NCBI GenBank assembly: GCA_903889565.1
Contig: CAISYC010000029.1
Coordinates: 38,305 to 102,304 of the forward strand
From: an uncultured beta proteobacterium
GTDB lineage: Bacteria; Pseudomonadota; Gammaproteobacteria; Burkholderiales; SG8-41
Reading direction: 5' to 3'
DNA: 64,000 nt
This document shows, in pieces, positions 9,700 through 18,537 of this stretch. Position 1 is the stretch's first letter. Every line of letters starts with the position of its first letter. Under the pieces are notes generated by a model, which saw only the letters and a list, made by a program, of their open reading frames with translations, made no database searches and was not told the origin of the DNA. Made by a program: the position numbers and the translations under genes.

Positions 9700-9930
9700 A
9701 TGCGAATGAAACGCATACTCCTCGTCGCAATCCGCCTCTACCAGTTGTGTCTGAGCCCCTTTGTCGGCGGCCAGTGCCGTTTCTATCCGAGCTGCTCGGC
9801 GTATGCGGCCGAGGCGGTCGATACGCATGGCGCATTGCGCGGGAGCTGGCTCGCGCTGCGCCGCCTGCTGCGCTGCCATCCCTGGCATGCGGGTGGCGTC
9901 GACCTGGTGCCGCCGAAGCCAAAATCTTAG
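9700..9930 (+). CDS. yidD: Membrane protein insertion efficiency factor YidD
   Basis: The 76-residue protein has an amphipathic N-terminal helix ([20 protein letters not shown]) and the diagnostic [11 protein letters not shown] motif followed by [19 protein letters not shown]. YidD helps YidC insert membrane proteins. It is normally encoded between rnpA and yidC; here it stands alone between metal genes and rlmI, which is unusual. The ATG at 9700 is chosen because MxRxLLxxIRxYQ is the normal start. Confidence 0.93.
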   Translation: MRMKRILLVAIRLYQLCLSPFVGGQCRFYPSCSAYAAEAVDTHGALRGSWLALRRLLRCHPWHAGGVDLVPPKPKS

Positions 9931-9986
9931 CCACAGAGTCCACAGAGAAGAATCCAGGCAGCCCCGGGCATTCCGTCCTCTGTGGT
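9930..9986. repeat. Interspersed inverted repeat, CCACAGAG family, copy B
   Basis: The element starts gccacagagtccacagagaa and ends gtcctctgtggt; the arms are complementary and could fold. It fills the gap between the convergent genes yidD and rlmI, where it may act as a bidirectional terminator or RNA stabiliser. Confidence 0.65.
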
Positions 9987-10008
9987 AAACGCTTTTCAAA
10001 CGCGCTTT

Positions 10009-11181
10009 TCAGTTAACCCGGCAGATCACGCCCTTCAGATACTCGCTCTCGGGAAAATTCAGCGCCACCGGATGATCGGCACCGGCGCTGAGATGGCCGA
10101 CGATCTGGGCATCTACGCCGGCATCAAGCGCGGCACCGGCGACGATTTTCTGAAACAGCTCGCGCGACACGCCGCCCGAACACGAAAAGCTGAACAACAG
10201 GCCGCCGGGCCTGAGCAGCTTGAAGCCGAGCAGATTGATATCCTTGTAGGCGCGCGCGGCTTTTTCCGCGTGCGCCGCGGTCGGCGCAAATTTCGGCGGA
10301 TCGAGCACGATCAGATCAAAATTGCGCGCCTGGTCGCGCAACTTGCGCAACACCTGGAACACATCGCCCTCGATGCAGTCTGGCGCCGGCAGATTGTTCA
10401 GTATTGCATTGCGCCGCAGTATTTCCAGCGCGGGTCCGGCACTGTCGACTGTCGTCACCTGCGCGGCACCGCCCTTTAACGCATTGATGGTGAAGCCGCC
10501 GCTGTAGGCGAAACAATCAAGCACCTCGCAACGCGCGGCGAGTTCGCGCAAACGCAGCCGGTTGTCGCGCTGGTCGAGATAAAAGCCGGTCTTGTGCCCG
10601 TGCGGCACGTCAATGGCGAATCGCGCGCCGTTGTCGTCCACCGTCATGTCCTGGGGCGGTGCGGCGCCGCGCAGCAAACCGACCCGCGGCTGCAGGCCCT
10701 CGAGCATGAGGACATCGGCATCGGAGCGTTCGAAAATGGTTTTCGGTTTTACCACCGCATCGACCGCATCGACGAGGGCGTCGCGCCAGCGCATCGCGCC
10801 GGCACTCGATAATTGAAGGACCGCCACATCGCCGTAACGGTCGATCACCACGCCGGGCAGCCCGTCGGCTTCGGCATGGACGAGACGCACGGCGTCGCAA
10901 CCGGGCAGCAGCCGTTCGCGCAACGCCGCCGCCTGCGCCACGCGTTCAATGAAAAACGCGGCATCAATCTCGCGCGGCTGCCAATCCCACACGCGGCCGA
11001 CGATCTGCGATTGCGGATTGCATGCAGCCACAGCGAGAAATTCGCCGTTGCCGGCGCACACTTCGACGCTGTCCCCGGGTTCGATGTTGCCGGGCAGTTT
11101 CGCCACCGCGCCGGAAAACACCCACGGATGGCGGCGTTTCAGCGATTTCTCGCGACCGGGCCTGAGGATGATTTTTTTCAT
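10009..11181 (-). CDS. rlmI: 23S rRNA (cytosine(1962)-C5)-methyltransferase RlmI
   Basis: The 390-residue protein has an N-terminal PUA domain (residues 1-80, KSLKRRHPWVFSGAV) and a Rossmann-type SAM methyltransferase domain. FDLIVLDPPKFAP (near 290) and the catalytic Cys in FSFSCSGGVS (near 345) mark the RlmI/RlmK m5C family. It modifies 23S rRNA using SAM made by metK nearby. It is monocistronic, convergent with yidD. Confidence 0.92.
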   Translation of the reverse strand: MKKIILRPGREKSLKRRHPWVFSGAVAKLPGNIEPGDSVEVCAGNGEFLAVAACNPQSQIVGRVWDWQPREIDAAFFIERVAQAAALRERLLPGCDAVRLVHAEADGLPGVVIDRYGDVAVLQLSSAGAMRWRDALVDAVDAVVKPKTIFERSDADVLMLEGLQPRVGLLRGAAPPQDMTVDDNGARFAIDVPHGHKTGFYLDQRDNRLRLRELAARCEVLDCFAYSGGFTINALKGGAAQVTTVDSAGPALEILRRNAILNNLPAPDCIEGDVFQVLRKLRDQARNFDLIVLDPPKFAPTAAHAEKAARAYKDINLLGFKLLRPGGLLFSFSCSGGVSRELFQKIVAGAALDAGVDAQIVGHLSAGADHPVALNFPESEYLKGVICRVN

Positions 11182-11216
11182 GATATTTGACAGCCCTGAT
11201 GCAAAGTTCCGGTCGC

Positions 11217-11291
11217 TTCCGCGCAGGCGGCAACCCGGGTGTTGGACGCCTCAACGCATCAATACATTACTGGATTCCCGCCTGCGCGGAA
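11217..11291. repeat. Intergenic inverted repeat with 14-bp perfect arms
   Basis: TTCCGCGCAGGCGG (11217-11230) and CCGCCTGCGCGGAA (11278-11291) are exact inverted copies separated by 47 bases, in the gap between rlmI and xerC. The right arm is embedded in ctggattcccgcctgcgcgg, which resembles a dispersed repeat found in many proteobacterial genomes. It may act as an rlmI leader hairpin or an xerC terminator. Confidence 0.6.
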
Positions 11292-11337
11292 ATGACAACC
11301 AGCCCTTAGTCCGTCGTTCCTCGACAGATCAGATGCC

Positions 11338-12273
11338 TTACGATTTCCGTTTCGCGCGCGGGTGCGCCTGATCGTAGACCTTGGCGAGCGTCTGGAAATC
11401 CAGATGGGTATAGATCTGGGTAGTCGAGATGCTGGCGTGACCGAGCATCTCCTGCACTGCGCGCAGGTCGCCACTCGACTGCAGCACATGCGAGGCAAAC
11501 GAATGACGCAGCATGTGCGGATGCAGGTCGCCCGACAGGCCGAGCTTGAGCGCCCATTGCTTCATGCGGTATTGAATGGTGCGCGGCGACAGGCGCGCGC
11601 CGGCGGCGTTGATGAACAGCGCTTCGTTGCCGGGCCGCGCCAGCGCGCTGCGTTCGCGCAGCCACGCGCGCAGCGCGGCCAGCGCCTTGCTGCCTACCGG
11701 CACCACCCGCGTCTTGCTGCCCTTGCCGGTGACGCGCACGATGGCGTCGTCGAAACTGACGTCGTCGATTGAAAGTCCGGTGAGTTCGGCCAAACGCAGG
11801 CCGGAGGAATAGAACAATTCCATGATCGCGCGGTCGCGTACCGCCATCGGGTCGTCGCCCGGGAGTTCCATCAGGCGCGCGGCCTCGTCGGGCGACAACG
11901 CATGCGGCAGCATCTTTCGCGCTTTCGGCGCGCGCAGTCCGGCGCAGGGGTTGCTGGTGTAAGCGTGGTCGCGCGCGAGGTAGCGGAAAAAGCCGCGCCA
12001 CGCGGAGAGCATGCGGGCGAGGCTGCGGCCGTCGAGGCCGCGCGCATGCAGCTGAGCGACGAAGCGCCGCATCTGATGGATCTGCAGTTTGGCCAGCGGC
12101 GCGCCGGCGGCGAGTTCGAGCAGAGCGCGCACATCGTGCGCATAGCCGCTGACCGTATTGGCGCTCAAGCGCCGCTCATTGGCCAGATGCGAAAGATATT
12201 GCGTCAGCAGCGGTTCGTCACCGGCGGTGCGCGGGGCAATCGGCGGTTTCGTGGCTGCGTCCGCGCGCCTCAC
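11338..12273 (-). CDS. xerC: Site-specific tyrosine recombinase XerC
   Basis: The 311-residue protein has a SAM-like N-terminal core-binding domain (LLTQYLSHLANERRLSANTVSGY) and a catalytic domain with Arg in SSGLRLAELTGL, HMLRHSFASHVL, LGHASISTTQIYTH and the nucleophile Tyr in IYTH. It resolves chromosome dimers at dif with XerD. The start is GTG at 12273, four bases after the DUF484 stop. The dapF-DUF484-xerC order is conserved in beta- and gammaproteobacteria. Confidence 0.94.
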   Translation of the reverse strand: MRRADAATKPPIAPRTAGDEPLLTQYLSHLANERRLSANTVSGYAHDVRALLELAAGAPLAKLQIHQMRRFVAQLHARGLDGRSLARMLSAWRGFFRYLARDHAYTSNPCAGLRAPKARKMLPHALSPDEAARLMELPGDDPMAVRDRAIMELFYSSGLRLAELTGLSIDDVSFDDAIVRVTGKGSKTRVVPVGSKALAALRAWLRERSALARPGNEALFINAAGARLSPRTIQYRMKQWALKLGLSGDLHPHMLRHSFASHVLQSSGDLRAVQEMLGHASISTTQIYTHLDFQTLAKVYDQAHPRAKRKS

Positions 12274-12277
12274 GCCA

Positions 12278-12925
12278 TTACGCCAGATAGCGCAGCAGCG
12301 CGGCGGCAGCGAGTTCGCCGAGACGCTTCAGATACAGGGTGCCCATCTCGGGGTAAAAGCGTTGCGCGTCTTCGCTCGCCATCGCCAGCAGTCCGATGGT
12401 TTCCGCGTTCTTCAGGCCGACGTAGGCGAAGGAACGCAGATGCGGCGCGTTTTCACCAAACCAGTCGGCGGTATCGACCATCGCCTTCGGCGTGCAGTAC
12501 GGGTTGGTCAGGCTCGCCGCGAAATCGTGCGCGGCGGCGCTGACCTCGGCAAATTCCGCGGTCGGCGGATGATCCCATTGCGGCCACAACCGGATCATCG
12601 TGTGCGGCACGGCGAAATCCTCGCGCAAATGGAAATGCAGCGCCTGAATCACCGATTCGACGTCGCGTGCAGCAACCAGCGCCAGCGTCAGGCGGTGCAG
12701 CTTTTCGCCGATGGCGTCGTTTTGTTCGCCGAACTCGATCAATTCGCGCAGCTTGTCTTCGAGTTGCTTGCCCTTTTCGCGCAGCGACAGGATCTGGCGT
12801 TCGCTGATCGACACGGTACGGCCGCCGTGCGGATGAGGCAGCGAGACCGTGGACAGAAAATCGACCTGCTCTTCGAAAAATTCGGGATGCTGCCTGAGGT
12901 ACTGGACCACTGCTTCGGGTGTCAT
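12278..12925 (-). CDS. DUF484 family protein (GAF-like)
   Basis: The 215-residue cytoplasmic protein starts MTPEAVVQYLRQHPEFFEEQ, typical of DUF484, followed by a helical linker (residues 45-75) and a GAF-like domain (80-210). Its function is not known. It is always found between dapF and xerC in related genomes and is so here, 11 bases after dapF. Confidence 0.9.
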   Translation of the reverse strand: MTPEAVVQYLRQHPEFFEEQVDFLSTVSLPHPHGGRTVSISERQILSLREKGKQLEDKLRELIEFGEQNDAIGEKLHRLTLALVAARDVESVIQALHFHLREDFAVPHTMIRLWPQWDHPPTAEFAEVSAAAHDFAASLTNPYCTPKAMVDTADWFGENAPHLRSFAYVGLKNAETIGLLAMASEDAQRFYPEMGTLYLKRLGELAAAALLRYLA

Positions 12926-12936
12926 ATCGGCTGTCT

Positions 12937-13773
12937 TTATAGTTCGATTTCGAATTCGCCTTCGAATACGGTGACGGCCGGGCCGGTCATCAGCACCGGT
13001 TTGCCCTCACCCTCCCATAATATACTGAGCTTGCCCCCTCGCGTAGTCACCGTCACGCGCGCATCGAGCAGACCGCGCTGTATGCCCGCCACCACCGCAG
13101 CACAGGCGCCGGTGCCGCAGGCCATCGTTTCGCCGGCGCCGCGCTCGAACACGCGCAATTTGATTGCCGCGCGATCGATGACCTGCGCGTAGCCCGCATT
13201 GACCCGCCGCGGAAAACGCGTATGGCGCTCGATCGACGCGCCCTCCTCCAACACCGGCGCCGCGGCGACGTCAGGAACGAACTGCACGGCATGCGGATTG
13301 CCCATCGACAGCGCGCTGATTTCGCGCAGGCGGCCGCCGACCTCCAGCATATAGGTCGGCGCGCGCTGCGCCGCCTCGAACGGAATGCGCGCCGGCTCGA
13401 ATTCAGGCGCGCCCATGTCGACGGTCACCGAACCGTCGTTTTCAAGCCGCGGCACGATGACGCCGGAGGCGGTACCGACGCGGATTTCGCGCGCAGCAGT
13501 CAATCCGTGGTCGTGCACATAACGCACAAAACACCGCGCGCCGTTGCCGCACTGCTCGACCTCGCCGCCGTCGGCGTTGAATATCCTGTAATAAAAATCG
13601 GTGCCGGCGGTGCGCGGCGGCTCGACCTCCAGAATCTGGTCGCAACCGATGCCGAAGCGGCGATTGGCGATGCGGCGCAATTGCTCCGCACCCAACTCGA
13701 TCGGCGCGCGCGTCGCGTCAAGCACGACAAAGTCATTGCCGAGTCCATGCATCTTGGTGAATTTGAGTTTCAT
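12937..13773 (-). CDS. dapF: Diaminopimelate epimerase
   Basis: The 278-residue enzyme converts LL- to meso-diaminopimelate for lysine and peptidoglycan synthesis. Start [19 protein letters not shown] is canonical. Both catalytic Cys are present: QCGNGARCF (near residue 76) and [10 protein letters not shown] (near 228). It overlaps the upstream CoA-binding gene by four bases (ATGA). Confidence 0.97.
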   Translation of the reverse strand: MKLKFTKMHGLGNDFVVLDATRAPIELGAEQLRRIANRRFGIGCDQILEVEPPRTAGTDFYYRIFNADGGEVEQCGNGARCFVRYVHDHGLTAAREIRVGTASGVIVPRLENDGSVTVDMGAPEFEPARIPFEAAQRAPTYMLEVGGRLREISALSMGNPHAVQFVPDVAAAPVLEEGASIERHTRFPRRVNAGYAQVIDRAAIKLRVFERGAGETMACGTGACAAVVAGIQRGLLDARVTVTTRGGKLSILWEGEGKPVLMTGPAVTVFEGEFEIEL

Positions 13774-14210
13774 CGCGCGAGCGTCGGTGCGCTTTGACGT
13801 AAATACTCGTTTTTATAATCGCGATAGATGCAGCGATCCATGACGACAAACAGACCCGCGGCGCGCGCGCGTTCTGCGGCGGCCTCGTCGATCACGCCAT
13901 CCTGCAGCCACAGCGCCTTGATGCCCAACGCGATGCATTCATCGACAATACCTGCGACAAACTCAGGCTGGCGAAACACGTTGACCAGATCGACGGGTGC
14001 ATCGATAGCCGCCAACTGCGCATAGGCTTTGACGCTAAGCACCTCTTTCACCGCCGGATGCACCGGAATAATGGTGTAGCCGAAGCCCTGCATCGCCGCC
14101 GATACGCCATGACTGGGCCGCGCCGGATTCGGCGACAGCCCGACCACCGCAATCGTCTTCACGCGGGCGAGCAACGCGCAACGCTCGTCGCGACCGGGGT
14201 TTTCAAACAT
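13770..14210 (-). CDS. CoA-binding domain protein (YccU-like)
   Basis: The 146-residue protein is a single Rossmann CoA-binding domain: [20 protein letters not shown] near the N-terminus, [13 protein letters not shown] and [20 protein letters not shown]. The family is common but its role is not established. It overlaps dapF at its end and the GNAT gene at its start, so it sits in a tightly coupled operon. Confidence 0.88.
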   Translation of the reverse strand: MFENPGRDERCALLARVKTIAVVGLSPNPARPSHGVSAAMQGFGYTIIPVHPAVKEVLSVKAYAQLAAIDAPVDLVNVFRQPEFVAGIVDECIALGIKALWLQDGVIDEAAAERARAAGLFVVMDRCIYRDYKNEYLRQSAPTLAR

Positions 14211-14721
14211 CTTTCACCATGAAGTAATCGTCCATCACGAAACCGCCGCCAATGGGCTGCACCACCGAATCGCGAATGCGGAATCCGTATTTTTTGTAGG
14301 CGGCGATCGCCTTCGCATTCGCTTTGTTCACCGCCAGCATCAGCGTCGAGCAACCGGCTGCCCGCGCCGCCATGGCGGCGCGTTCAATCAGGCGTCCGCC
14401 ATAACCTTTGCGCTGATGATCGTGATGTACATAGAGCTTGTCGAGTTTCATTTCGCCCGGCCGCGCGGCAGCCATATATGAGGCATAACCGATAATGGCG
14501 CCGTCGAGCACCAGTTTGTCCCAGCTTGTGTCGCCGCGCGCCAGTTCCGCGCGGATCAGATCAGGCGCGTAGCGTTGTTTAAGCATGTATTCTATCTGCG
14601 CCGCCGAAATGATGTCCGCGTAGTGCACGCGCCAGATTTCCGCCGCCAGCGCCGCAATGGTTTCTGCATCTGCGGCCACCGCGGGCAGAATCTGCGCGGC
14701 CGCCGTCGCTTCACCCCTCAC
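14203..14721 (-). CDS. GNAT family N-acetyltransferase
   Basis: The 172-residue protein shows the GNAT acetyl-CoA site: LDKLYVHHDHQRKGYGGRLI (near residue 90) followed by CSTLMLAVNKANAKAIAAYKKYGF. The substrate is unknown. The start is a GTG at 14721, located inside a 19-base repeated sequence (14707-14725), so the first codons (MRGEA) derive from the repeat; a later start is possible but none is clearly better. Confidence 0.85.
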   Translation of the reverse strand: MRGEATAAAQILPAVAADAETIAALAAEIWRVHYADIISAAQIEYMLKQRYAPDLIRAELARGDTSWDKLVLDGAIIGYASYMAAARPGEMKLDKLYVHHDHQRKGYGGRLIERAAMAARAAGCSTLMLAVNKANAKAIAAYKKYGFRIRDSVVQPIGGGFVMDDYFMVKDV

Positions 14722-14725
14722 ACCT
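14707..14725 (-). repeat. Repeat family 2 (GTGAGG-type), copy at the GNAT start
   Basis: Nineteen bases (aggtgtgaggggtgaagcg on the minus strand) are identical to 43172-43190. The GTG start codon of the GNAT gene lies inside it. A further GTGAGGGG follows just upstream. Confidence 0.65.
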
Positions 14726-14738
14726 TGCCCCTCACCGC

Positions 14739-15611
14739 TTATGGCTCATACGGATTGGCCTCGCCCTCGGGGCGTGTTTTGAAACGCTTGTGCAGCCAGT
14801 AATACTGTTCGGGCATTTCGCGCACGCGTTCTTCGATGAAAGCATTCATGCGCGCGGCGTCGGCGGCGAGATCATCGGTCGGAAAATCGGTCCATGCCGG
14901 ATACAGGCACACGACGTAACCGGCGCTGCCCGGCAACTGGCGGGTGATACAGGGCACGATTACCGCGCCGGCCAATTGGGCGATGCGCGACAAGCCGGTA
15001 ATGGTGGCGGCCGGTTTGCCGAAAAACGGCGCGAAAACCGAGTCGCGGATACCGAGATCCATGTCAGGCAGGTAATAAAACGGCTCGCCGCGCTTGAGGG
15101 TCTTGACCATCGGCCGGATACCGTCCTGGCGCGCAAACAAGGTAGTCTGGCCGAAACGCGTGCGGCCGTGAATCAGGATGTCGTCAAACACCGCGTCCTT
15201 GGTGCGGCTGTAGACCGAGTTCAACCGGTACTCGGCGGCAAGTCGTATGCCGCCCATGTCGAGGCCAACGAAATGCGGTGCCAGCAGGATGACCGGACGG
15301 CCGTCGAGACTGCGCCAGTGTTCGAGCCCCTCGATCCTGACCAAGGCCTGCACCTCTGCTTTCGAGCCCCACCACAGCACGCCGTGCTCGAGCACGCTGC
15401 GCGCGAACGCGCGGAAATGCCGGCGCGCCAGCGCGGTGCGCTCGGCCTCGCTCAATTCCGGAAAGCAGAAGCGCAGATTCAGCAGGACGACGCGGCGACG
15501 CGGCACCGCGGCGTAATACAGCAGGGTGCCGAGCAGGGCGCCGAGCCTCGACAGCAGTGCCAGCGGCAGAAAGCGCAGCAGCCAGATGCAGACCAGCCCG
15601 AAACGCGACAT
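14739..15611 (-). CDS. Lipid A biosynthesis (lauroyl-type) acyltransferase, LpxL/HtrB family
   Basis: The 290-residue protein has an N-terminal membrane helix ([20 protein letters not shown]) and the HX4D acyltransferase motif in [13 protein letters not shown] (near residue 120). [31 protein letters not shown] at the C-terminus is typical of LpxL/LpxM. It adds a secondary acyl chain to lipid A at the inner membrane. A GTG at 15614 is an alternative start. It is divergent from metK, an arrangement common in betaproteobacteria, although there two acyltransferase genes are often present. Confidence 0.88.
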   Translation of the reverse strand: MSRFGLVCIWLLRFLPLALLSRLGALLGTLLYYAAVPRRRVVLLNLRFCFPELSEAERTALARRHFRAFARSVLEHGVLWWGSKAEVQALVRIEGLEHWRSLDGRPVILLAPHFVGLDMGGIRLAAEYRLNSVYSRTKDAVFDDILIHGRTRFGQTTLFARQDGIRPMVKTLKRGEPFYYLPDMDLGIRDSVFAPFFGKPAATITGLSRIAQLAGAVIVPCITRQLPGSAGYVVCLYPAWTDFPTDDLAADAARMNAFIEERVREMPEQYYWLHKRFKTRPEGEANPYEP

Positions 15612-15676
15612 CACGGGCGCAATACTTGAATCAAGTCAGCTTTGGCCATGGTTTCGCCCCTTCGACCAGCCTTTGT

Positions 15677-15682
15677 TATAAT
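15677..15682 (+). promoter_or_regulatory. metK promoter -10 element
   Basis: A perfect TATAAT lies 33 bases upstream of the metK ATG. The sequence 17 bases upstream is a poor -35 (tcgccc), so activation or a weak promoter is possible. The leader is too short for a SAM riboswitch. Confidence 0.5.
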
Positions 15683-15715
15683 GCCGCCCTTTGTCAACTC
15701 AGCCGTTTGCCTACC

Positions 15716-16882
15716 ATGAGCGATTTTCTGTTTACGTCCGAATCCGTATCCGAAGGCCATCCCGATAAAGTCGCGGATCAGATTTCGGATGCTGTTCTTG
15801 ATGCGATTTTAGCGCAGGACAAAGGCTCCCGCGTCGCCGCCGAAACCTTGGTCAAGGACAATCTCGTCGTGCTGGCCGGTGAAATCACCACCGGGGCCAA
15901 GGTGAATTTTGCCGAGGTCGCGCGCAAGACCATTAAGCGCATCGGCTACACCGACCCGTCGATCGGCTTTGATGCCGACACCGCCACGGTCATTATGCAG
16001 TACGGACAACAATCGCAAAACATCGCGCAGGGCGTGAACGAAGGCCAGGGCCTCGATCTCGACCAGGGCGCCGGCGATCAGGGCCTGATGTTCGGCTTTG
16101 CCTGTGACGAAACCGCGCAGCTGATGCCGCTGCCGATCCATCTGTCGCACCGCCTGGTCGAGCGCCAGGCGGAACTGCGCCGCGACGGCCGACTGCCGTG
16201 GCTGCGTCCGGATGCCAAATCGCAGGTCACGATCAAATACGTCAATGACAAACCGGCGGCGATCGACACCATCGTGTTATCGACCCAGCATCAGCCCGGC
16301 ATGTCGCACAAGCAGATCGAAGAAGCAGTGATCGAGCAGATCATCAAACCGGTGCTGCCGAAGGAGCTCATCAAAGGCCAGATCAAGTACCTGGTCAATC
16401 CGACCGGCGTATTTGAAATCGGCGGCCCCAAGGGCGATTGCGGCCTGACCGGACGCAAGATCATCGTCGACACCTATGGCGGCTACTCGCGCCACGGCGG
16501 CGGTGCTTTCTCGGGCAAGGATCCGTCGAAGGTTGACCGTTCGGCCGCCTATGCCGCGCGCTACGTCGCCAAAAACGTGGTCGCCGCAGGGCTGGCGCTG
16601 CGCTGCGAAGTGCAAATTGCCTACGCCATCGGCGTGGCCAAACCGACCAGCGTCATGGTGACGACCTACGGCACCGGCGAGATCTCTGACGAAAAGCTGT
16701 CCGAACTGGTGTCGCGGCATTTCGACTTGCGCCCCAAGGGCATCATCCAGATGCTCAACCTGCTGCGCCCGATCTACGAAAAAACCGCCGCCAACGGCCA
16801 TTTCGGCCGCGACGAGCCGGAATTCACCTGGGAACACACCGACAAGGTCGCCGCGCTCAAGGCCGACGCCGGTATCAAGTAA
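15716..16882 (+). CDS. metK: S-adenosylmethionine synthetase
   Basis: The 388-residue enzyme makes SAM from methionine and ATP. Motifs: [20 protein letters not shown] at the N-terminus, [12 protein letters not shown] (ATP-binding hexapeptide), [19 protein letters not shown] (P-loop-like). Start [18 protein letters not shown] is canonical. It is followed by a terminator (16907-16929) and then the SAH-riboswitch-controlled ahcY, so the methyl cycle genes are adjacent but separately transcribed. Confidence 0.98.
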   Translation: MSDFLFTSESVSEGHPDKVADQISDAVLDAILAQDKGSRVAAETLVKDNLVVLAGEITTGAKVNFAEVARKTIKRIGYTDPSIGFDADTATVIMQYGQQSQNIAQGVNEGQGLDLDQGAGDQGLMFGFACDETAQLMPLPIHLSHRLVERQAELRRDGRLPWLRPDAKSQVTIKYVNDKPAAIDTIVLSTQHQPGMSHKQIEEAVIEQIIKPVLPKELIKGQIKYLVNPTGVFEIGGPKGDCGLTGRKIIVDTYGGYSRHGGGAFSGKDPSKVDRSAAYAARYVAKNVVAAGLALRCEVQIAYAIGVAKPTSVMVTTYGTGEISDEKLSELVSRHFDLRPKGIIQMLNLLRPIYEKTAANGHFGRDEPEFTWEHTDKVAALKADAGIK

Positions 16883-16906
16883 TTCCGCTGCAAAGCCGCG
16901 CAAAAT

Positions 16907-16929
16907 CGCCCCGTTTATGGGGCGTTTTT
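16907..16929 (+). terminator. Rho-independent terminator of metK
   Basis: Stem CGCCCC (16907-16912) / GGGGCG (16919-16924) with a six-base loop is followed by TTTTTGTTTT. It lies 24 bases after the metK stop. Confidence 0.8.
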
Positions 16930-16955
16930 GTTTTGGGCCGCTCCTGGGTTACAAT
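16928..16955 (+). promoter_or_regulatory. Probable ahcY promoter
   Basis: TTGTTT (16928-16933) and TACAAT (16950-16955) are separated by 16 bases and would start transcription near 16962, right at the 5' edge of the SAH riboswitch. Confidence 0.5.
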
Positions 16956-16960
16956 GCGCG

Positions 16961-17043
16961 CCTCGCCGAGGAGCGTTGCGACGGGCTTTGCCAATAAAGC
17001 CTGCCAGGCTCGGTGGATTTCTTACCGCAACGGCGCTCACGTA
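16961..17043 (+). promoter_or_regulatory. S-adenosylhomocysteine (SAH) riboswitch
   Basis: The conserved core of the SAH riboswitch class is visible: CCGAGGAGCG (from 16966) with TTGCGACGG, then CCAGGCTCGG (16984-17013 region) pairing its CTCGG with CCGAG, and CAACGGCGCTCAC ending at 17040, which pairs with GAGCGTTG. This class is known to sit upstream of ahcY in betaproteobacteria and turns expression on when SAH rises. The ahcY SD (aaaggagg, 17063-17070) lies 23 bases after it. Confidence 0.9.
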
Positions 17044-17075
17044 CTTTTTTTCTGCAACCTGGAAAGGAGGGCGTG

Positions 17076-18485
17076 ATGAACGCCGCAACCAAATTTACCG
17101 ATTACAAAGTCGCCGACATGGCGCAGGCCGGCTTCGGCCGCAAGGAAATCGCCATTGCCGAGACCGAAATGCCCGGTCTGATGGCCATTCGCGAGGAATT
17201 CAAAGGCAAGCAGCCGCTCAAAGGCGCGCGCATCGCCGGCTCGCTGCACATGACAATCCAAACCGCCGTGCTGATCGAGACGCTGGCCGATCTCGGCGCC
17301 GACATCCGCTGGGCGTCGTGCAATATTTTCTCGACGCAGGATCACGCCGCCGCCGCGATCGCCGCGCGCGGCATTCCGGTGTTCGCCTACAAAGGCGAGA
17401 CGCTTGAAGACTACTGGGATTACACCCACCGCATTCTCGAGTGGTCGGACGGCGGCACGCCGAACATGATCCTCGATGACGGCGGCGACGCCACGCTGCT
17501 GGTGACGCTCGGCGCGCAGCACGAAAGAAACAAAACGGTGCCGCCCGAAGGCACCAACGAAGAAGAAGTCGTCCTGTTCGCCGCCATGCGCAAGACGCTC
17601 AAGGAAAAGCCCGGCTTCTACTCGAAAATCGAGGCCAACATCAAGGGCGTGACGGAAGAAACCACCACCGGCGTGCATCGCCTCTATCAGATGCAGAAGG
17701 AAGGCCGTCTGCCCTTCCCCGCCATCAACGTCAACGACTCGGTGACGAAGTCGAAATTCGACAACCTCTACGGCTGCCGCGAATCGCTGGTCGATGCGAT
17801 CAAGCGCGCCACCGACGTCATGATCGCCGGCAAAATCGCCGTGGTCTGCGGCTATGGCGACGTCGGCAAGGGCAGCGCCGAAGCGCTGCGCGCGCTGTCG
17901 GCGCAGGTGTGGGTCACCGAAATCGACCCGATCTGCGCGCTGCAGGCGTCGATGGAAGGCTTCCGCGTGGTCACCATGGATTATGCCGCCGACAAGGCTG
18001 ACATTTATGTCACCTGCACCGGCAACCTCGGCGTGATTACCCACGATCACATGAAACGCATGAAGAACAATGCGATCGTCTGCAACATCGGTCACTTCGA
18101 TTCGGAAATCGAAGTCGCCGCACTGAAGCAATACACCTGGGACAACATCAAGCCGCAGGTCGATCACATCGTGTTCCCGGACGGCAAGCGCCTGATCCTG
18201 CTGGCCGAGGGTCGTCTCGTCAATCTGGGCTGCGGCACCGGCCACCCGTCATTCGTGATGTCGAACTCCTTCACCAATCAGACGCTGGCGCAGCTCGAGC
18301 TTTACACGCGCGGCGACCAGTACGAAAACAAGGTCTATACGCTGCCCAAGCATCTCGACGAAAAAGTGGCGCGCCTGCACCTGAAGAAGCTCGGCGTCGA
18401 ACTGACCGCCCTGAGCGAAAAGCAGTGCGCCTACCTCAACCTGCCGGTTGAAGGCCCCTACAAGGCCGATCACTACCGGTATTGA
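17076..18485 (+). CDS. ahcY: S-adenosylhomocysteine hydrolase
   Basis: The 469-residue NAD-dependent enzyme splits SAH into adenosine and homocysteine. NAD-binding [14 protein letters not shown] (near residue 265), [19 protein letters not shown] and the C-terminal HYRY ending are diagnostic. The ATG at 17076 has a strong SD (aaaggagg) and follows the SAH riboswitch, which explains control by its own substrate. metF follows after 52 bases with a large hairpin between. Confidence 0.98.
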   Translation: MNAATKFTDYKVADMAQAGFGRKEIAIAETEMPGLMAIREEFKGKQPLKGARIAGSLHMTIQTAVLIETLADLGADIRWASCNIFSTQDHAAAAIAARGIPVFAYKGETLEDYWDYTHRILEWSDGGTPNMILDDGGDATLLVTLGAQHERNKTVPPEGTNEEEVVLFAAMRKTLKEKPGFYSKIEANIKGVTEETTTGVHRLYQMQKEGRLPFPAINVNDSVTKSKFDNLYGCRESLVDAIKRATDVMIAGKIAVVCGYGDVGKGSAEALRALSAQVWVTEIDPICALQASMEGFRVVTMDYAADKADIYVTCTGNLGVITHDHMKRMKNNAIVCNIGHFDSEIEVAALKQYTWDNIKPQVDHIVFPDGKRLILLAEGRLVNLGCGTGHPSFVMSNSFTNQTLAQLELYTRGDQYENKVYTLPKHLDEKVARLHLKKLGVELTALSEKQCAYLNLPVEGPYKADHYRY

Positions 18486-18494
18486 TGGAGCGCG

Positions 18495-18527
18495 GGGCGG
18501 TGGTGGAACCTTCGTTCACCGCCGCCC
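18495..18527 (+). promoter_or_regulatory. Strong hairpin immediately before metF
   Basis: GGGCGGTGGTG (18495-18505) can pair along its full length with CACCGCCGCCC (18517-18527, one G-T pair), leaving an 11-base loop. No T-run follows, so it is not a standard terminator. metF starts 10 bases later with no recognisable Shine-Dalgarno sequence, so the hairpin may couple or limit translation of metF. Confidence 0.5.
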
Positions 18528-18537
18528 TCACAATGCC

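Noticed and set aside
15612..15715. SAM riboswitch upstream of metK
   Set aside because: The leader after the TATAAT is only about 30 bases and none of the known SAM aptamer motifs is present.
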